Shown: positions 1-9,236, counted from the stretch's first letter. The stretch is 64,000 nt of DNA from Zwartia hollandica (GCF_019923725.1 NZ_JAHXRI010000001.1:358844-422843); one strand, 5' to 3'. Translations and numbers: made by a program. The notes: generated from the letters alone by a model not told the origin.

Positions 1-1
1 G

Positions 2-382
2 CGATGGCGCTATCTCAAAAGCCATCGCAAGCATGTAGCGCGCGCACGTTTGTTTTTCTACCGCTATGGCTTCCTGGCTGTGCTCATTGGACGTTTTCTA
101 GGCCCCGTTCGCAGCGTCATCCCAACGGTCGCCGGTGCGATGGGTATGCCTCAAGCGCGCTTTCAGCTCGCAAACATACTCTCTGCGGCGGCTTGGATGC
201 CCGCTCTGCTCGCACCTGGCTACCTTGCGGCAATTAGCGTCGATGCAGCAAAACACGCTCAGCACTCAACCCTGTACTCTGCAATTGCCCTATGCGTCAT
301 TGCCGTCGTTGTTTGGGCAACCGTCAAACAAAAACGCGCAGTACAAGCTCGCCGAAAAATTTCCCATCGCCCCATGCGCTAG
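2..382 (+). CDS. DedA/VTT-family inner-membrane protein, C-terminal part (cut by left edge)
   Basis: The reading frame is open from the left edge, so only the last 126 residues are visible and the start lies outside. The segment carries the DedA/VTT (SNARE-associated) signature: a basic stretch, then [20 protein letters not shown], then a VPTVAG-like small-residue turn with AGAMGM, an N-x-x-SAAAW motif, and two hydrophobic helices (about residues 60-75 and 90-110 of the visible part). DedA proteins are polytopic inner-membrane proteins; several members act as lipid scramblases or undecaprenyl-phosphate flippases and support envelope homeostasis. The exact role of this member is not deducible. 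It lies 7 bases upstream of dut on the same strand, so the two may be cotranscribed. Confidence 0.8.
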   Translation, partial: RWRYLKSHRKHVARARLFFYRYGFLAVLIGRFLGPVRSVIPTVAGAMGMPQARFQLANILSAAAWMPALLAPGYLAAISVDAAKHAQHSTLYSAIALCVIAVVVWATVKQKRAVQARRKISHRPMR

Positions 383-389
383 GCCAACT

Positions 390-839
390 ATGAAACCAAT
401 CGATGTAAAGATTCTCGATCCGCGCATGCGCGATCAACTCCCTAGCTACGCCACACCAGGCTCTGCCGGGCTAGATCTGCGAGCCTGTCTGGAACAGCCC
501 CTGATCATTGAACCAGGCGCCACCCATCTAATTCCAACGGGGCTTGCGATTCATGTCGCAGACCCTAGCTACGCGGCTGTCATTCTTCCTCGTTCCGGCC
601 TTGGACACAAACATGGCGTCGTCTTAGGCAATCTCGTTGGCCTCATCGACTCGGATTATCAAGGCCCCCTGATGGTCTCTGCTTGGAACCGAAGCGCCGT
701 TGCCTATACGCTCCAGCCGATGGAGCGCCTAGCGCAGCTCGTAGTGCTACCCATTGCGCAAGTTCAGTTCAATATTGTCGACGAGTTTGAGCAATCAAAC
801 CGCGGTGCCGGCGGATTTGGTAGCACCGGAAAAGCCTAA
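390..839 (+). CDS. dut: dUTP diphosphatase (dUTPase)
   Basis: This 149-residue protein hydrolyses dUTP to dUMP and diphosphate, keeping uracil out of DNA and feeding thymidylate synthesis. All five trimeric-dUTPase motifs are visible: motif 1 [11 protein letters not shown] (residues 22-32), motif 2 [10 protein letters not shown] (67-76), motif 3 GLIDSDYQG (84-92) with the catalytic Asp, motif 4 around MERLAQLVV (111-119), and the glycine-rich C-terminal arm [11 protein letters not shown] (137-147). The length is normal for the family. The ATG at 390 is chosen because the protein matches the family from that point; the frame is open further upstream, but that stretch overlaps the DedA gene and lacks dUTPase character. 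It converges with pqiC, one base away. Confidence 0.96.
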   Translation: MKPIDVKILDPRMRDQLPSYATPGSAGLDLRACLEQPLIIEPGATHLIPTGLAIHVADPSYAAVILPRSGLGHKHGVVLGNLVGLIDSDYQGPLMVSAWNRSAVAYTLQPMERLAQLVVLPIAQVQFNIVDEFEQSNRGAGGFGSTGKA

Positions 840-840
840 T

Positions 841-1434
841 CTACTGACACGCGACGCCCGAGGGGGCAGAGCGGCGCATCAGCGTCTGTGCAATTTGCTG
901 GGATAACGCCTGAACGTTGCGTTGCTGACCAAGCACAAGAGCCGACACGCCGATATCCACTGACTGCGTCAAACGGCTGAAGCAGGTCAACGCAAGCTTT
1001 GCGCCGGGAAACTGCACACGCCAGGCGGCACTGAGCGCGACGTATTGCCCAGGCACCATATCGAAGCGCTGCACGTCGACAAAAACCTGGGTCACTTTGC
1101 TGTCGCGCGCGCCAAACGCGAGGTTTTGTACCGGGGGAGTACCTAGCCGCGCTTCGAGCCCTTGAGAGAGAGCCGTCTGTAACTGTGCACCGAGCGGAGC
1201 AGTCCAGCGATCATCGTTCAATAGCAACATGAGGCCTTCTTTCTGTTGTGCAACGATTGCATCGCGGTCAACTTGAGCGGGAACTGTCACAGCATTCAAC
1301 GCATAAGGCGCCACACCAGAAGCATCAGCGACAGCCTGTGCAGGCTGGGGACTGCTTAAGGTGTAATACTGGGGTGGTGCGCTCGCACAACCACCCAACA
1401 CAACGCAACTTGCCGCAATCCAACCTCGCATCAT
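841..1434 (-). CDS. pqiC: PqiC-type outer-membrane lipoprotein of the Pqi intermembrane transport system
   Basis: A 197-residue protein with a short N-terminal hydrophobic segment ending in a lipobox (LGGC, Cys at about residue 16), then SAPPQYYTL, the hallmark of the ABC-transport auxiliary lipoprotein (PqiC/YmbA) family. In Escherichia coli PqiC is an outer-membrane lipoprotein that forms a ring receiving the PqiB tube, so the Pqi complex spans the periplasm and moves lipids. Its ATG overlaps the pqiB stop (ATGA at 1431-1434), which implies translational coupling. It is the last gene of the clpA-pqiABC run. Two adjacent ATG codons are possible starts; the first is used here. Confidence 0.88.
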   Translation of the reverse strand: MMRGWIAASCVVLGGCASAPPQYYTLSSPQPAQAVADASGVAPYALNAVTVPAQVDRDAIVAQQKEGLMLLLNDDRWTAPLGAQLQTALSQGLEARLGTPPVQNLAFGARDSKVTQVFVDVQRFDMVPGQYVALSAAWRVQFPGAKLALTCFSRLTQSVDIGVSALVLGQQRNVQALSQQIAQTLMRRSAPSGVACQ

Positions 1435-3080
1435 TTTCCTGGTGCTCCTAGAGTTTCCCTCGAGTATGGCTGAGTGCTACGCCCTCGAATTAACGAATCT
1501 GGATTCGCGCTCAGAGACTCGGTCAGGTTGGTCAAGGACTTCAAGCTGCGCCTTAAGTCCTCGAGCATCGCTTCCGTATTGGCCACGACGGGGCTACCCG
1601 GCGCAATCAAACTGTTTAGACTCTTAGTGGCTCGCTCAATCTCAGCTAACGTACTTGACAGCTTAGGCGTCACGCTTTTATCCAAATTAGCGCTTAACAC
1701 CCGAATTTGCTTGATCATCGCATCGAGCTCTTGGCCGATAGTTTCGAAAGGAATCTTGTCGAGCTTACTCACGATACTCGTGACTTGTTGTTGGAGCTTA
1801 TCTAGATCATCTGAGGCAAAGGTTGGTATTTTGAAGGGAATCTCTGCAACAGGAGCTTCGCCGACGGGCGCTTCCGGGAATGTGGCCAACGCAACGTACA
1901 GCTGCCCAGTCAAGATATTGGAGGTCCTTAATTGCGCACGCAAGCCACGCTTAACCAACACGCTCAAAGACTCCGCCAGATCTTGGGGCGTGTTTTCTTT
2001 CAAAGTCGTTTCGCTATAGATCTTTCCCAGACGTTCTGGGTATAGCGTCGCTTCCACGGAAGTAAAAAACCGTCGAGTCGTGAGATCTAAATCTAAGTCG
2101 ACTGAATTAATTATTCCAATGTGCACCCCATGAAAATCAACGGGAGCACCCACTTTCAAACCACGCGCTGGCTGATGAAATTTCATAACGATTGGAACAG
2201 CTACCCCTTCAGGAACAAGCTCTGCCATGCGTTTTGAATCGTAGAGTTTGAAGATGTGGGGGTCACCCACTAAGGGACGAGATTTTCCAAAAGACGAAAA
2301 TGACAAGCCACCAGCAATCAATGAAACTAATGATTGCGTATTTAGCTGCATTCCATCTGCAGAGATCGTGACATCAAAGCCACTTTCATCCCAAAATCGC
2401 GTACTGCCATCCACATAAGCATCAAACGGTGCATCAATAAAAATATCCAGATCCACACTTTTACCGGCCTCGGCGACCCGATAGCCCGTCACGAGTCCAA
2501 CCGGAATCCGACGATAGAACACCGGAGACCCTGCTGCTAAAGATCCTAGGTTCGGTGAACGTAAAACAAATCGTTTACCCGGCCGATCACTCGCAATCGG
2601 CGGGGGCTGTTCAAGGCCAACAAAACTCTTCTTACTTGCTTGACTAGCCGACGATTTTCCCGTGTCGGACTCGATATAGGATCCCGAGATCAGTGTCGAC
2701 AATCCCGACACCCCCCCCAATCCGATGCGGGGCTTAACCACCCAAAACGTCGTGTCCTCACGTGCAAAGCCAGAGGCATCGTTCGTTAACTCGGCCGAGA
2801 CCAGTACCTTGTCGCGATCAGGACTCAGTCGAATTTCCTTAACCGTACCAATCACAACACTGCGATAACGTATTTGAGTTTTACCAACCTCAAGACCATC
2901 TGCGCTTTGAAAACTAATCGTAATGCGCGGACCTTGCTTAGAAACTGTGCTCCAGATAATGGAAGCGCCCACGACCGCAGCGACGATAGGAATAAGCCAA
3001 ACCCAGGCCAAATTGCGCTTGGGCCGATGACCCACCCTCGGCAATGGCTTTGATGACACAGAATTCGACTGCTCCGGCAT
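1431..3080 (-). CDS. pqiB: PqiB, MCE-domain intermembrane lipid-transport tube protein
   Basis: A 549-residue protein with one N-terminal membrane anchor (about residues 24-45), then three successive MCE/MlaD domains (roughly 47-140, 160-270 and 290-400), and a helical C-terminal stretch (about 425-535) that would form the coiled tube. Typical MCE phrases are visible, for example GLEVGKTQIRYRSVVIGTV in the first domain, AAGSPVFYRRIPVGLV in the second and GLKVGAPVDFHGVHIG in the third. In the E. coli Pqi system PqiB hexamers span the periplasm between PqiA and PqiC. The length matches E. coli PqiB. It starts 11 bases after pqiA and overlaps pqiC by 4 bases. Confidence 0.95.
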   Translation of the reverse strand: MPEQSNSVSSKPLPRVGHRPKRNLAWVWLIPIVAAVVGASIIWSTVSKQGPRITISFQSADGLEVGKTQIRYRSVVIGTVKEIRLSPDRDKVLVSAELTNDASGFAREDTTFWVVKPRIGLGGVSGLSTLISGSYIESDTGKSSASQASKKSFVGLEQPPPIASDRPGKRFVLRSPNLGSLAAGSPVFYRRIPVGLVTGYRVAEAGKSVDLDIFIDAPFDAYVDGSTRFWDESGFDVTISADGMQLNTQSLVSLIAGGLSFSSFGKSRPLVGDPHIFKLYDSKRMAELVPEGVAVPIVMKFHQPARGLKVGAPVDFHGVHIGIINSVDLDLDLTTRRFFTSVEATLYPERLGKIYSETTLKENTPQDLAESLSVLVKRGLRAQLRTSNILTGQLYVALATFPEAPVGEAPVAEIPFKIPTFASDDLDKLQQQVTSIVSKLDKIPFETIGQELDAMIKQIRVLSANLDKSVTPKLSSTLAEIERATKSLNSLIAPGSPVVANTEAMLEDLRRSLKSLTNLTESLSANPDSLIRGRSTQPYSRETLGAPGK

Positions 3081-3091
3081 GCCGGACTCCT

Positions 3092-4249
3092 TCAGGGTTG
3101 AACAGATAAATGCTTACGATAGCCAGCCCGTCTCCAGGCCAACCGAGGGTCAAAACTCATGGCCGCAAGCATCGTCAAAACGACCACCGCACCGAAGGCA
3201 ACCGCTCCGGCGCCAGGCTGAATACTCAATAACGCACCAAAACGACCGAGCGCGGACAGAAGAATAACAACAAATACATCCAACATGGACCACTGACCAA
3301 TAAATTCAACCATCCCATACAAGTGCGTACGACGGCGCAAGGCCTGACCATTTTTTTGTTGGGCCAGCCAGACCAAAGTAGCCAGACATATCAACTTGAA
3401 CGAAGGCACCACAACGCTAGCAATAAAAACGACCAACGCAATGTCCCACGAACCCATCCCCACCAGCTCAATGACGCCACCCATAATCGTGTGCGCAGAC
3501 GACCCTGTTATTGCGTCAATGCTCATGATGGGCAAGAGGTTGGCTGGGATATACAAAATTAAAGCCGCGAGCAACAAGGCCCAGATCCTCGTAAATTGCG
3601 CCGGAGATGGCGGGCCCTGTTCGTGGACTGGCCCGACAGGCAATGCTGCATCAAACGCTATTGTGCGCAATCTAAAAGCAGACAGGCGAGATAGTGAAGT
3701 AATCAACACAGCCGAAACCGCTGTCGCAAACAAACCCACTCCAGGTACAAGCGTAGCTAGTCCCGCTAACTTCACGACTGAAACCAGCACGCCCATCAAA
3801 AAAACCGGGACCATGCACCAAGGCTTGATACGCTCTAGCCAATCGAGCAAACGATCAAATTGCGGAGGGAGACGCCCGCTCACTAACCAGCACAGGACCC
3901 ACGCAAGCAAACCGAGATGGAGCGCCGGGAGTACAAACCCCGCCGCCAGGGTGAGTAGCGCGACCTCTGGATAGCCGGTCTGCCAGGTAATGACGACTGC
4001 ATCAAAAAAAGACGCTGGCTGCGCAGCGCCCTGCACAACCAAAGTCGCCACTGGGTAAGCATTGGCCAGAGCCAAGGTCAGAATCGCTGCACAAACCACA
4101 GCTAGCCAAGCGCTAGGCGTAAATGTTGCGTAGGTCTCCAACACACTATCGCAGCGCACACATTGCGCCCACTGACCCGGCACAAGCTGAACACGCTGAA
4201 ACGACGCGCCGCAATGATGACAGGTTAAGACAAGCGGCGTGCCTGACAT
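3092..4249 (-). CDS. pqiA: PqiA, integral inner-membrane component of the Pqi lipid-transport system
   Basis: A 385-residue membrane protein with two PqiA domains, each of several transmembrane helices (about residues 48-190 and 225-375). The N terminus has two CxxC pairs, CHHC and CVRC, suited to bind zinc or act as rubredoxin-like knuckles. The second domain of E. coli PqiA has a comparable Cys pair before it; I see none here. The ATG at 4249 overlaps the clpA stop as TGATG, so translation is probably coupled to clpA. A TTG one codon upstream is the alternative start. The family partners PqiB and PqiC follow at once, confirming the assignment. Confidence 0.92.
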   Translation of the reverse strand: MSGTPLVLTCHHCGASFQRVQLVPGQWAQCVRCDSVLETYATFTPSAWLAVVCAAILTLALANAYPVATLVVQGAAQPASFFDAVVITWQTGYPEVALLTLAAGFVLPALHLGLLAWVLCWLVSGRLPPQFDRLLDWLERIKPWCMVPVFLMGVLVSVVKLAGLATLVPGVGLFATAVSAVLITSLSRLSAFRLRTIAFDAALPVGPVHEQGPPSPAQFTRIWALLLAALILYIPANLLPIMSIDAITGSSAHTIMGGVIELVGMGSWDIALVVFIASVVVPSFKLICLATLVWLAQQKNGQALRRRTHLYGMVEFIGQWSMLDVFVVILLSALGRFGALLSIQPGAGAVAFGAVVVLTMLAAMSFDPRLAWRRAGYRKHLSVQP

Positions 4250-6567
4250 CAATGCACGAGTTCAGCTTCCTGATCAGACCCCTTGGGCGCATCAGGCGAC
4301 TTTGGAAGCTTGGCATCAAAATTTAGAACCACCTTACCCTCCGCATCAATATCCACCAACACAGAGCCGCCATCGACAAGCTTACCAAAGAGCAACTCGT
4401 CAGCGAGTGCTCGGCGCAAAGTATCTTGAATCAGACGCTGCATCGGCCGAGCGCCCATCAAGGGATCGAATCCGTGCTTTCCTAAATGTGCGCGCAGTGC
4501 ATCAGTGAAGGACGCCTCGACACGTTTGTCGTGCAGTTGGTCCTCGAGTTGCATCAAGAACTTATCCACCACGCGCAAAATCACATCCTGATTTAGCGCC
4601 GCAAAGGGCACGATCGCGTCCAAACGATTGCGGAATTCTGGAGAAAACAGCCGTTTGATATCGGCCATTTCATCACCGCTCTCGCGCGTGTTCGAGAAAC
4701 CGATGTTGGGCTTATTCAGTGCCTCAGCGCCCGCATTGGTGGTCATGACCAAAATAACATTCCGGAAATCAGATTTCCGTCCATTGTTATCGGTCAAGGT
4801 GCCGTGGTCCATCACCTGAAGAAGTATATTAAATACATCCGGATGTGCTTTTTCAATCTCATCCAGTAGCAGTACGCAATGAGGCTGCTTAGTCACAGCC
4901 TCCGTCAACAAGCCACCTTGATCAAAACCAACATAACCGGGAGGCGCGCCAATCAGTCGCGAGACCGTATGGCGCTCCATGTACTCGGACATATCGAAGC
5001 GCAACAGCTCCACGCCCAGCGTAAACGCTAGCTGGCGAGCAACCTCAGTCTTACCGACCCCGGTTGGGCCAGAGAACAAAAATGCGCCGATCGGTTTTTC
5101 CGGACGGCCAAGCCCGGAGCGTGCCATTTTGATGGCGGCGGCAAGCGCTTCAATCGCATTGTCTTGACCATACACAACAGTTTTAAGGTCACGCTCAAGC
5201 GTCGCAAGCTTACTGCGATCATCACTCGATACCGTCTGCGGTGGGATACGAGCGATTTTGGAAACAATCGATTCGATCTCAGTCTTACCAATGACTTTCT
5301 TTTGCTTGGAGCGCGGGAGCAATCGCTGTGCAGCACCCGCTTCGTCGATTACGTCAATCGCCTTATCTGGGAGGTGACGATCATTAATATGCCTTGCTGA
5401 GAGTTCAGCCGCAGCCGTCAACGCTGCACTCGAATACTTCACGCCGTGATGCTCTTCGAACCGCCCCTTGAGCCCGCGCAAAATCTGAATCGTTTGTGCA
5501 ACCGAAGGCTCGACGACGTCAACCTTTTGGAAGCGACGCGACAGCGCTGCGTCCTTTTCGAACACGCCCCGAAACTCGGTATACGTCGTAGCACCGATGC
5601 AACGCAACTGACCAGAGGACAACGCTGGCTTGAGCAAGTTAGAGGCATCAAGCGTACCTCCCGATGCAGACCCCGCTCCAATCAAGGTGTGAATTTCATC
5701 GATGAACAAAATCGCCTGCGGATTGTTCCGCAATTGTTTGAGCACGCCTTTGAGTCGTTGCTCGAAGTCTCCGCGATACTTGGTGCCTGCAAGCAGTGCG
5801 CCCATATCCAACGAATACACCTGCGCGTCTTGCAACACCTCGGGCACTTCGCCCTGTGTAATACGGTACGCCAAGCCTTCGGCAATCGCGGTCTTACCGA
5901 CGCCTGCTTCACCGACTAACAGAGGATTATTTTTACGGCGACGGCAGAGCGTTTGAATGACACGCTCTACTTCGTACTCACGACCAATCAAAGGATCAAT
6001 GCGTCCCGCCGTCGCAGCAGCATTCAAATCTTGCGTGTACAAATCTAAAGGGGACTGCTTAGGCTCGCCTTGCTGCTCTTCGGCACCACCTTGCTGCTCC
6101 TTGTTTGTCGCAGGCGCATCGCTCGACGCTTGTTTACTGATGCCATGCGACAAAAAGTTCACAACATCTAAACGCGATATCCCCTGCTGCTGCAGGTAGT
6201 AGACTGCATGCGATTCTTTTTCTCCAAAAATCGCAACCAAGACGTTAGCGCCTGTCACAGGCTTTTTTGATGCACCACCCGCAGACACGTGCATGATCGC
6301 ACGCTGAATCACACGCTGAAACCCGAGTGTGGGCTGCGTATCAACCTCAGCACCGGCCGGAATAACGGGCGTGTTGTCCGTGATGAACTTCCGTAGATTC
6401 GTACGAAGCTCATCCATGTTGGCCGCACAAGCGCGCAAGACTTCAATCGCAGCTGCGTTATCAAGAAGCGACAGCAACAAATGCTCGACGGTGATGAATT
6501 CATGGCGCGCGGAGCGCGCTTCCACGAATGCCATATGCAGACTTACTTCAAGCTCTTGGGAAATCAC
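4249..6567 (-). CDS. clpA: ClpA, AAA+ unfoldase subunit of the ClpAP protease
   Basis: A 772-residue protein. The Clp_N double repeat (residues 1-145) begins SQELEVSLHMAFVEARS. AAA module 1 has Walker A GEAGVGKT near residue 220 and Walker B LFIDEIHTL; AAA module 2 has Walker A GPTGVGKT near 500 and Walker B LLLDEIEKAHPD. An IGF tripeptide stands where ClpA has its ClpP-contact IGL loop. ClpA unfolds substrates and feeds them to ClpP, with ClpS as the N-degron adaptor; clpS lies 130 bases upstream on the same strand. The start is a GTG with GGAGG four to five bases upstream, supported by alignment of the N terminus to the family. Its stop overlaps the pqiA start. Confidence 0.97.
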   Translation of the reverse strand: MISQELEVSLHMAFVEARSARHEFITVEHLLLSLLDNAAAIEVLRACAANMDELRTNLRKFITDNTPVIPAGAEVDTQPTLGFQRVIQRAIMHVSAGGASKKPVTGANVLVAIFGEKESHAVYYLQQQGISRLDVVNFLSHGISKQASSDAPATNKEQQGGAEEQQGEPKQSPLDLYTQDLNAAATAGRIDPLIGREYEVERVIQTLCRRRKNNPLLVGEAGVGKTAIAEGLAYRITQGEVPEVLQDAQVYSLDMGALLAGTKYRGDFEQRLKGVLKQLRNNPQAILFIDEIHTLIGAGSASGGTLDASNLLKPALSSGQLRCIGATTYTEFRGVFEKDAALSRRFQKVDVVEPSVAQTIQILRGLKGRFEEHHGVKYSSAALTAAAELSARHINDRHLPDKAIDVIDEAGAAQRLLPRSKQKKVIGKTEIESIVSKIARIPPQTVSSDDRSKLATLERDLKTVVYGQDNAIEALAAAIKMARSGLGRPEKPIGAFLFSGPTGVGKTEVARQLAFTLGVELLRFDMSEYMERHTVSRLIGAPPGYVGFDQGGLLTEAVTKQPHCVLLLDEIEKAHPDVFNILLQVMDHGTLTDNNGRKSDFRNVILVMTTNAGAEALNKPNIGFSNTRESGDEMADIKRLFSPEFRNRLDAIVPFAALNQDVILRVVDKFLMQLEDQLHDKRVEASFTDALRAHLGKHGFDPLMGARPMQRLIQDTLRRALADELLFGKLVDGGSVLVDIDAEGKVVLNFDAKLPKSPDAPKGSDQEAELVH

Positions 6568-6697
6568 ATTTCCTCCGACATTCTTTCAATTGGTTACACC
6601 GTTAATCTGCATTCTATGCTTTTCAGAAACGAATAATTGAACGGCACGTAAAAACCTTTTTTCTTACTGGGATTCACTTGATCAGAAAAGCGCATTT

Positions 6698-7021
6698 TTA
6701 GGAATCGCCAGCGGGCTCCATCACACACTGCAAGGGGTGCTGCCGGGCACGGGCAAACTGCGCGACTTGCGCAATACGACTAGCAGCAATATCGTGCGGG
6801 TAAACCCCACAAACACCCTTTCCTTCGTGGTGTACTTGCAACATGATGCGCATCGCCTCCTCTTGGCCCTTGCCAAAGAACTTTTGCAGGACCTGCACGA
6901 CGAACTCCATTGGGGTGTAATCGTCATTGAGCAAAATCACTCGGTACATAGGAGGTGGGGCCGTTTTGGAGGCCTGCTTTTCCACCACGAGATCGGGAGG
7001 TAACGACGTGCGTGTAACCAT
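6698..7021 (-). CDS. clpS: ClpS, N-end-rule adaptor of ClpAP
   Basis: A 107-residue protein with a flexible N-terminal arm (about 1-27) and a ClpS core. The core contains [17 protein letters not shown] (about 30-46), with the Asn-Asp-Asp and Met residues that form the N-degron pocket, then [17 protein letters not shown] (about 69-85). ClpS binds substrates with N-terminal Leu, Phe, Tyr or Trp and delivers them to the ClpA N domain. Length and motifs are normal. It is followed by clpA after 130 bases, the usual clpS-clpA order. Confidence 0.96.
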   Translation of the reverse strand: MVTRTSLPPDLVVEKQASKTAPPPMYRVILLNDDYTPMEFVVQVLQKFFGKGQEEAMRIMLQVHHEGKGVCGVYPHDIAASRIAQVAQFARARQHPLQCVMEPAGDS

Positions 7022-7260
7022 GAGGGAGTAACAGTTCTAAAGAGAGAAAATTAGTTTTTTGTAACAAACTAGCCAGTAAATCTGCAAATCTAAGCTCACC
7101 CTAGGCAAACCGATACTTGACGAATTCACCAAACCTGCCCAATATCTCAACACACTCAAGAAATTTTGGGTGCCTGGATATCAATCGCTTGAGCTTACGG
7201 CATCATCATAAACTCGAGTGTGAGATTTGATTTGTACAAACTTAAGAAGAGGCAGTCGGC

Positions 7261-7491
7261 ATGTCAGATTCGACGAGTAATGGCCCTAAGGTCACCGGAA
7301 CAGTTAAGTGGTTTAACGACGCGAAAGGTTTCGGGTTCGTAACGCCAGACGATGGTGGTGAGGACTTGTTTGCTCACTTTTCGGCAATTCAGATGAATGG
7401 CTTCAAAACCCTGAAAGAAGGCCAAAAAGTTGCATTCGAAGTTACACAAGGCCCCAAAGGCAAACAAGCGACTAATATTACTGCCGCTTGA
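7261..7491 (+). CDS. Cold-shock-domain nucleic-acid-binding protein (CspA family)
   Basis: A 76-residue single cold-shock domain with RNP1 (KGFGFV, about residues 22-27) and RNP2 (DLFAHFSAI, about 35-43), preceded by a ten-residue polar extension. CspA-type proteins bind single-stranded RNA or DNA and act as RNA chaperones. A Shine-Dalgarno AAGAGG lies just upstream. The 239-base gap before it, shared with the divergent clpS, is long enough for a cspA-type 5' leader; a TTGACG at 7117-7122 could be a -35 element but no convincing -10 follows. A weak GC hairpin (7497-7514) follows the stop, just ahead of the DUF192 gene. Confidence 0.93.
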   Translation: MSDSTSNGPKVTGTVKWFNDAKGFGFVTPDDGGEDLFAHFSAIQMNGFKTLKEGQKVAFEVTQGPKGKQATNITAA

Positions 7492-7526
7492 GAAACAGGG
7501 GGTGAATAACCCCTCGGATACTGTTG

Positions 7527-8003
7527 ATGTGTAAATGGCTCTGCCTTTTCAGACAGCGCAGCCTTTGGGTTGCGCTGTTTTCGTTGCTTGTCGCACTCGC
7601 CACGATCGGCGCCCCTCCTTTGGCAAGCGCACAGACGGTTATACCGTTGCCGGTAAAACAGCTGAGTGCGGGAATGCATGTCATTCGCGCCGAGGTTGCA
7701 TCCAACTACGAGACCCGCGCTAGGGGCTTGATGTACCGCAAAGAGCTCGCACCCAATGCAGGCATGCTCTTTGTATTCGTGGAGCCAGGCATTCAGTGCT
7801 TCTGGATGCGTAACACCCTGATTCCTCTTTCAATTGCCTTCATGAGCGATGATGGCACGATCACCAATATCGCCGACATGACTCCCATGACAGAAAACAC
7901 ACATTGCTCGAGCGTCCCTGTACGACTCGCGCTCGAGATGGAGCAAGGCTGGTTCACCAAGCGCGGGATCACCGCGGGCAAAAAAATAGGCGGATTGCAA
8001 TAA
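7527..8003 (+). CDS. Secreted DUF192-family protein
   Basis: A 158-residue protein with an N-terminal signal peptide (basic start, hydrophobic core about residues 12-30, cleavage plausible after ASA before QTV). A DUF192 domain follows: RARGLMYRKELAPNAGMLFVF, CFWMRNTLIPLSIAFM and a TPMTENTHCSS stretch near residue 120. DUF192 proteins are small beta-barrel proteins, commonly exported, of unknown biochemical function. The ATG at 7527 is preferred over an overlapping TTG one codon earlier. It lies 35 bases after the cold-shock gene and may be cotranscribed with it. Its last codons form one arm of the terminator serving the opposing pcaF gene. Confidence 0.87.
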   Translation: MCKWLCLFRQRSLWVALFSLLVALATIGAPPLASAQTVIPLPVKQLSAGMHVIRAEVASNYETRARGLMYRKELAPNAGMLFVFVEPGIQCFWMRNTLIPLSIAFMSDDGTITNIADMTPMTENTHCSSVPVRLALEMEQGWFTKRGITAGKKIGGLQ

Positions 8004-8011
8004 TCCGCCTA
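7981..8011 (-). terminator. Intrinsic terminator of pcaF, overlapping the DUF192 gene end
   Basis: A perfect 10-base stem, TAGGCGGATT (7987-7996) and AATCCGCCTA (8002-8011), with a five-base loop. Read on the minus strand it is followed by a run of seven T (7980s). It lies 20 bases beyond the pcaF stop, so it should end pcaF transcripts. The stem overlaps the last codons and stop of the convergent DUF192 gene. Confidence 0.88.
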
Positions 8012-8030
8012 CGTTCAGTAAAGGGCGCCT

Positions 8031-9236
8031 TTAAACGCGCTCAACAATCAGCGCAATACCCTGCCCCACACCAATGCACATCGTGCAAAGACCATAACGG
8101 CCTCCGGTCTGCTCCAGTTGATGCACCGCAGTCATCACTAACCGCGCACCACTGGCGCCAAGCGGATGTCCCAACGCAATCGCGCCGCCATTTGGATTAA
8201 CGCGCGGATCGTTGTCAGCGATTCCAAGCAGGCGCAGCACAGCCAAACCTTGTGCAGCGAAGGCTTCGTTCAATTCGATGACATCCATCTGCGACATCTT
8301 CAGCCCAGTCATCGCAAGAACTTTCTCGGACGCAGGGGCGGGACCAATGCCCATGATGCGTGGTTCGACACCAGTCGTTGCCATCGCCACAACACGCGCG
8401 CGGGGCTTTAGCCCGTGTGCCTGTGCCGCTTTTTCGCTTGCGACCAGCATGGCAACCGCTCCATCATTTACACCTGAGGCGTTACCAGCCGTGACAGAAC
8501 CGCCTTCCCGCACCACCCCCTTCAGCTTCGCGAGTGCCTCGATGCTGGTTTGACGCGGGTGTTCATCGCACGCGACCACAAGGGGATCGCCCTTCTTTTG
8601 TGCGATCGACACTTTCACAATCTCACTGTCAAAGAATCCTGACTTTTGGGCTGCTGCAGTTTTCTCTTGACTCGCCATTGCAAAGAGATCTTGGTCTTCA
8701 CGTGAGACCTTAAATTGATCGGCCACATTCTCCGCAGTCTCTGGCATAGAATCTACGCCGTATTTAGCCTTCATCAGTTTGTTGACGAAGCGCCAACCGA
8801 TCGTTGTGTCAAAAATCGAGGCACTGCGCGAGAAGGCTGAATCGGCTTTGCCCATGACAAAGGGCGCACGTGTCATGCTCTCTACGCCACCGGCTAACAT
8901 CAAGGACGCATCTCCGGAACGAATGGCGCGTGCCGCTGTACCAACCGCATCCATGCCCGAACCGCAAAGCCGATTAATCGTGCCGCCGGGCACCACATCA
9001 GGTAAACCAGCCAACAGCGTGGCCATGCGCGCCACGTTACGGTTGTCCTCCCCTGCTTGGTTTGCACAACCCATCAAGGCATCATCGAGTTTGGTCCAGT
9101 CAACCTTCGGATTACGCGCAACCAACTCTCGGACGGCAATCGAGAGCAAATCATCAGGCCGAACTGACGCCAACCCGCCACCATATCGACCAAATGGCGT
9201 CCGGATTGCATCACAAATAAAAGCGTCGATTGCCAT
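8031..9236 (-). CDS. pcaF: 3-oxoadipyl-CoA thiolase (PcaF/PaaJ type)
   Basis: A 401-residue thiolase that cleaves 3-oxoadipyl-CoA with CoA to succinyl-CoA and acetyl-CoA, the last step of the beta-ketoadipate and related aromatic routes. The acyl-accepting Cys91 is in NRLCGSGMDAV, His357 in GHPLGASGA, and the proton-relay Cys387 in CMCIGVGQG. The stretches GCANQAGEDNRNVARM and SMPETAENVADQF are characteristic of the PcaF/PaaJ subgroup rather than of short-chain acetyl-CoA acetyltransferases. It stands alone here: no other pca or paa gene is adjacent. A general acetyl-CoA acetyltransferase role is the alternative. Confidence 0.88.
   Translation of the reverse strand: MAIDAFICDAIRTPFGRYGGGLASVRPDDLLSIAVRELVARNPKVDWTKLDDALMGCANQAGEDNRNVARMATLLAGLPDVVPGGTINRLCGSGMDAVGTAARAIRSGDASLMLAGGVESMTRAPFVMGKADSAFSRSASIFDTTIGWRFVNKLMKAKYGVDSMPETAENVADQFKVSREDQDLFAMASQEKTAAAQKSGFFDSEIVKVSIAQKKGDPLVVACDEHPRQTSIEALAKLKGVVREGGSVTAGNASGVNDGAVAMLVASEKAAQAHGLKPRARVVAMATTGVEPRIMGIGPAPASEKVLAMTGLKMSQMDVIELNEAFAAQGLAVLRLLGIADNDPRVNPNGGAIALGHPLGASGARLVMTAVHQLEQTGGRYGLCTMCIGVGQGIALIVERV

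Noticed and set aside
135..389. N-terminal extension of the dut frame
   Set aside because: It overlaps the DedA gene in another frame and shows no dUTPase similarity; the 149-residue form from 390 has all five motifs.
1474..2019. 181-codon plus-strand open frame opposite pqiB
   Set aside because: Shadow of pqiB codon usage; composition is not protein-like.
3396..3974. 192-codon plus-strand open frame opposite pqiA
   Set aside because: Antisense to transmembrane segments of PqiA; low-complexity Thr/Asn/Ser composition.
5446..5919. Long plus-strand open frame opposite clpA
   Set aside because: It is antisense to conserved ClpA motifs, has no ribosome binding site and no recognisable domain.
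7497..7514. GC hairpin after the cold-shock gene as a terminator
   Set aside because: Only about five base pairs and no T run; the DUF192 start follows within 13 bases.
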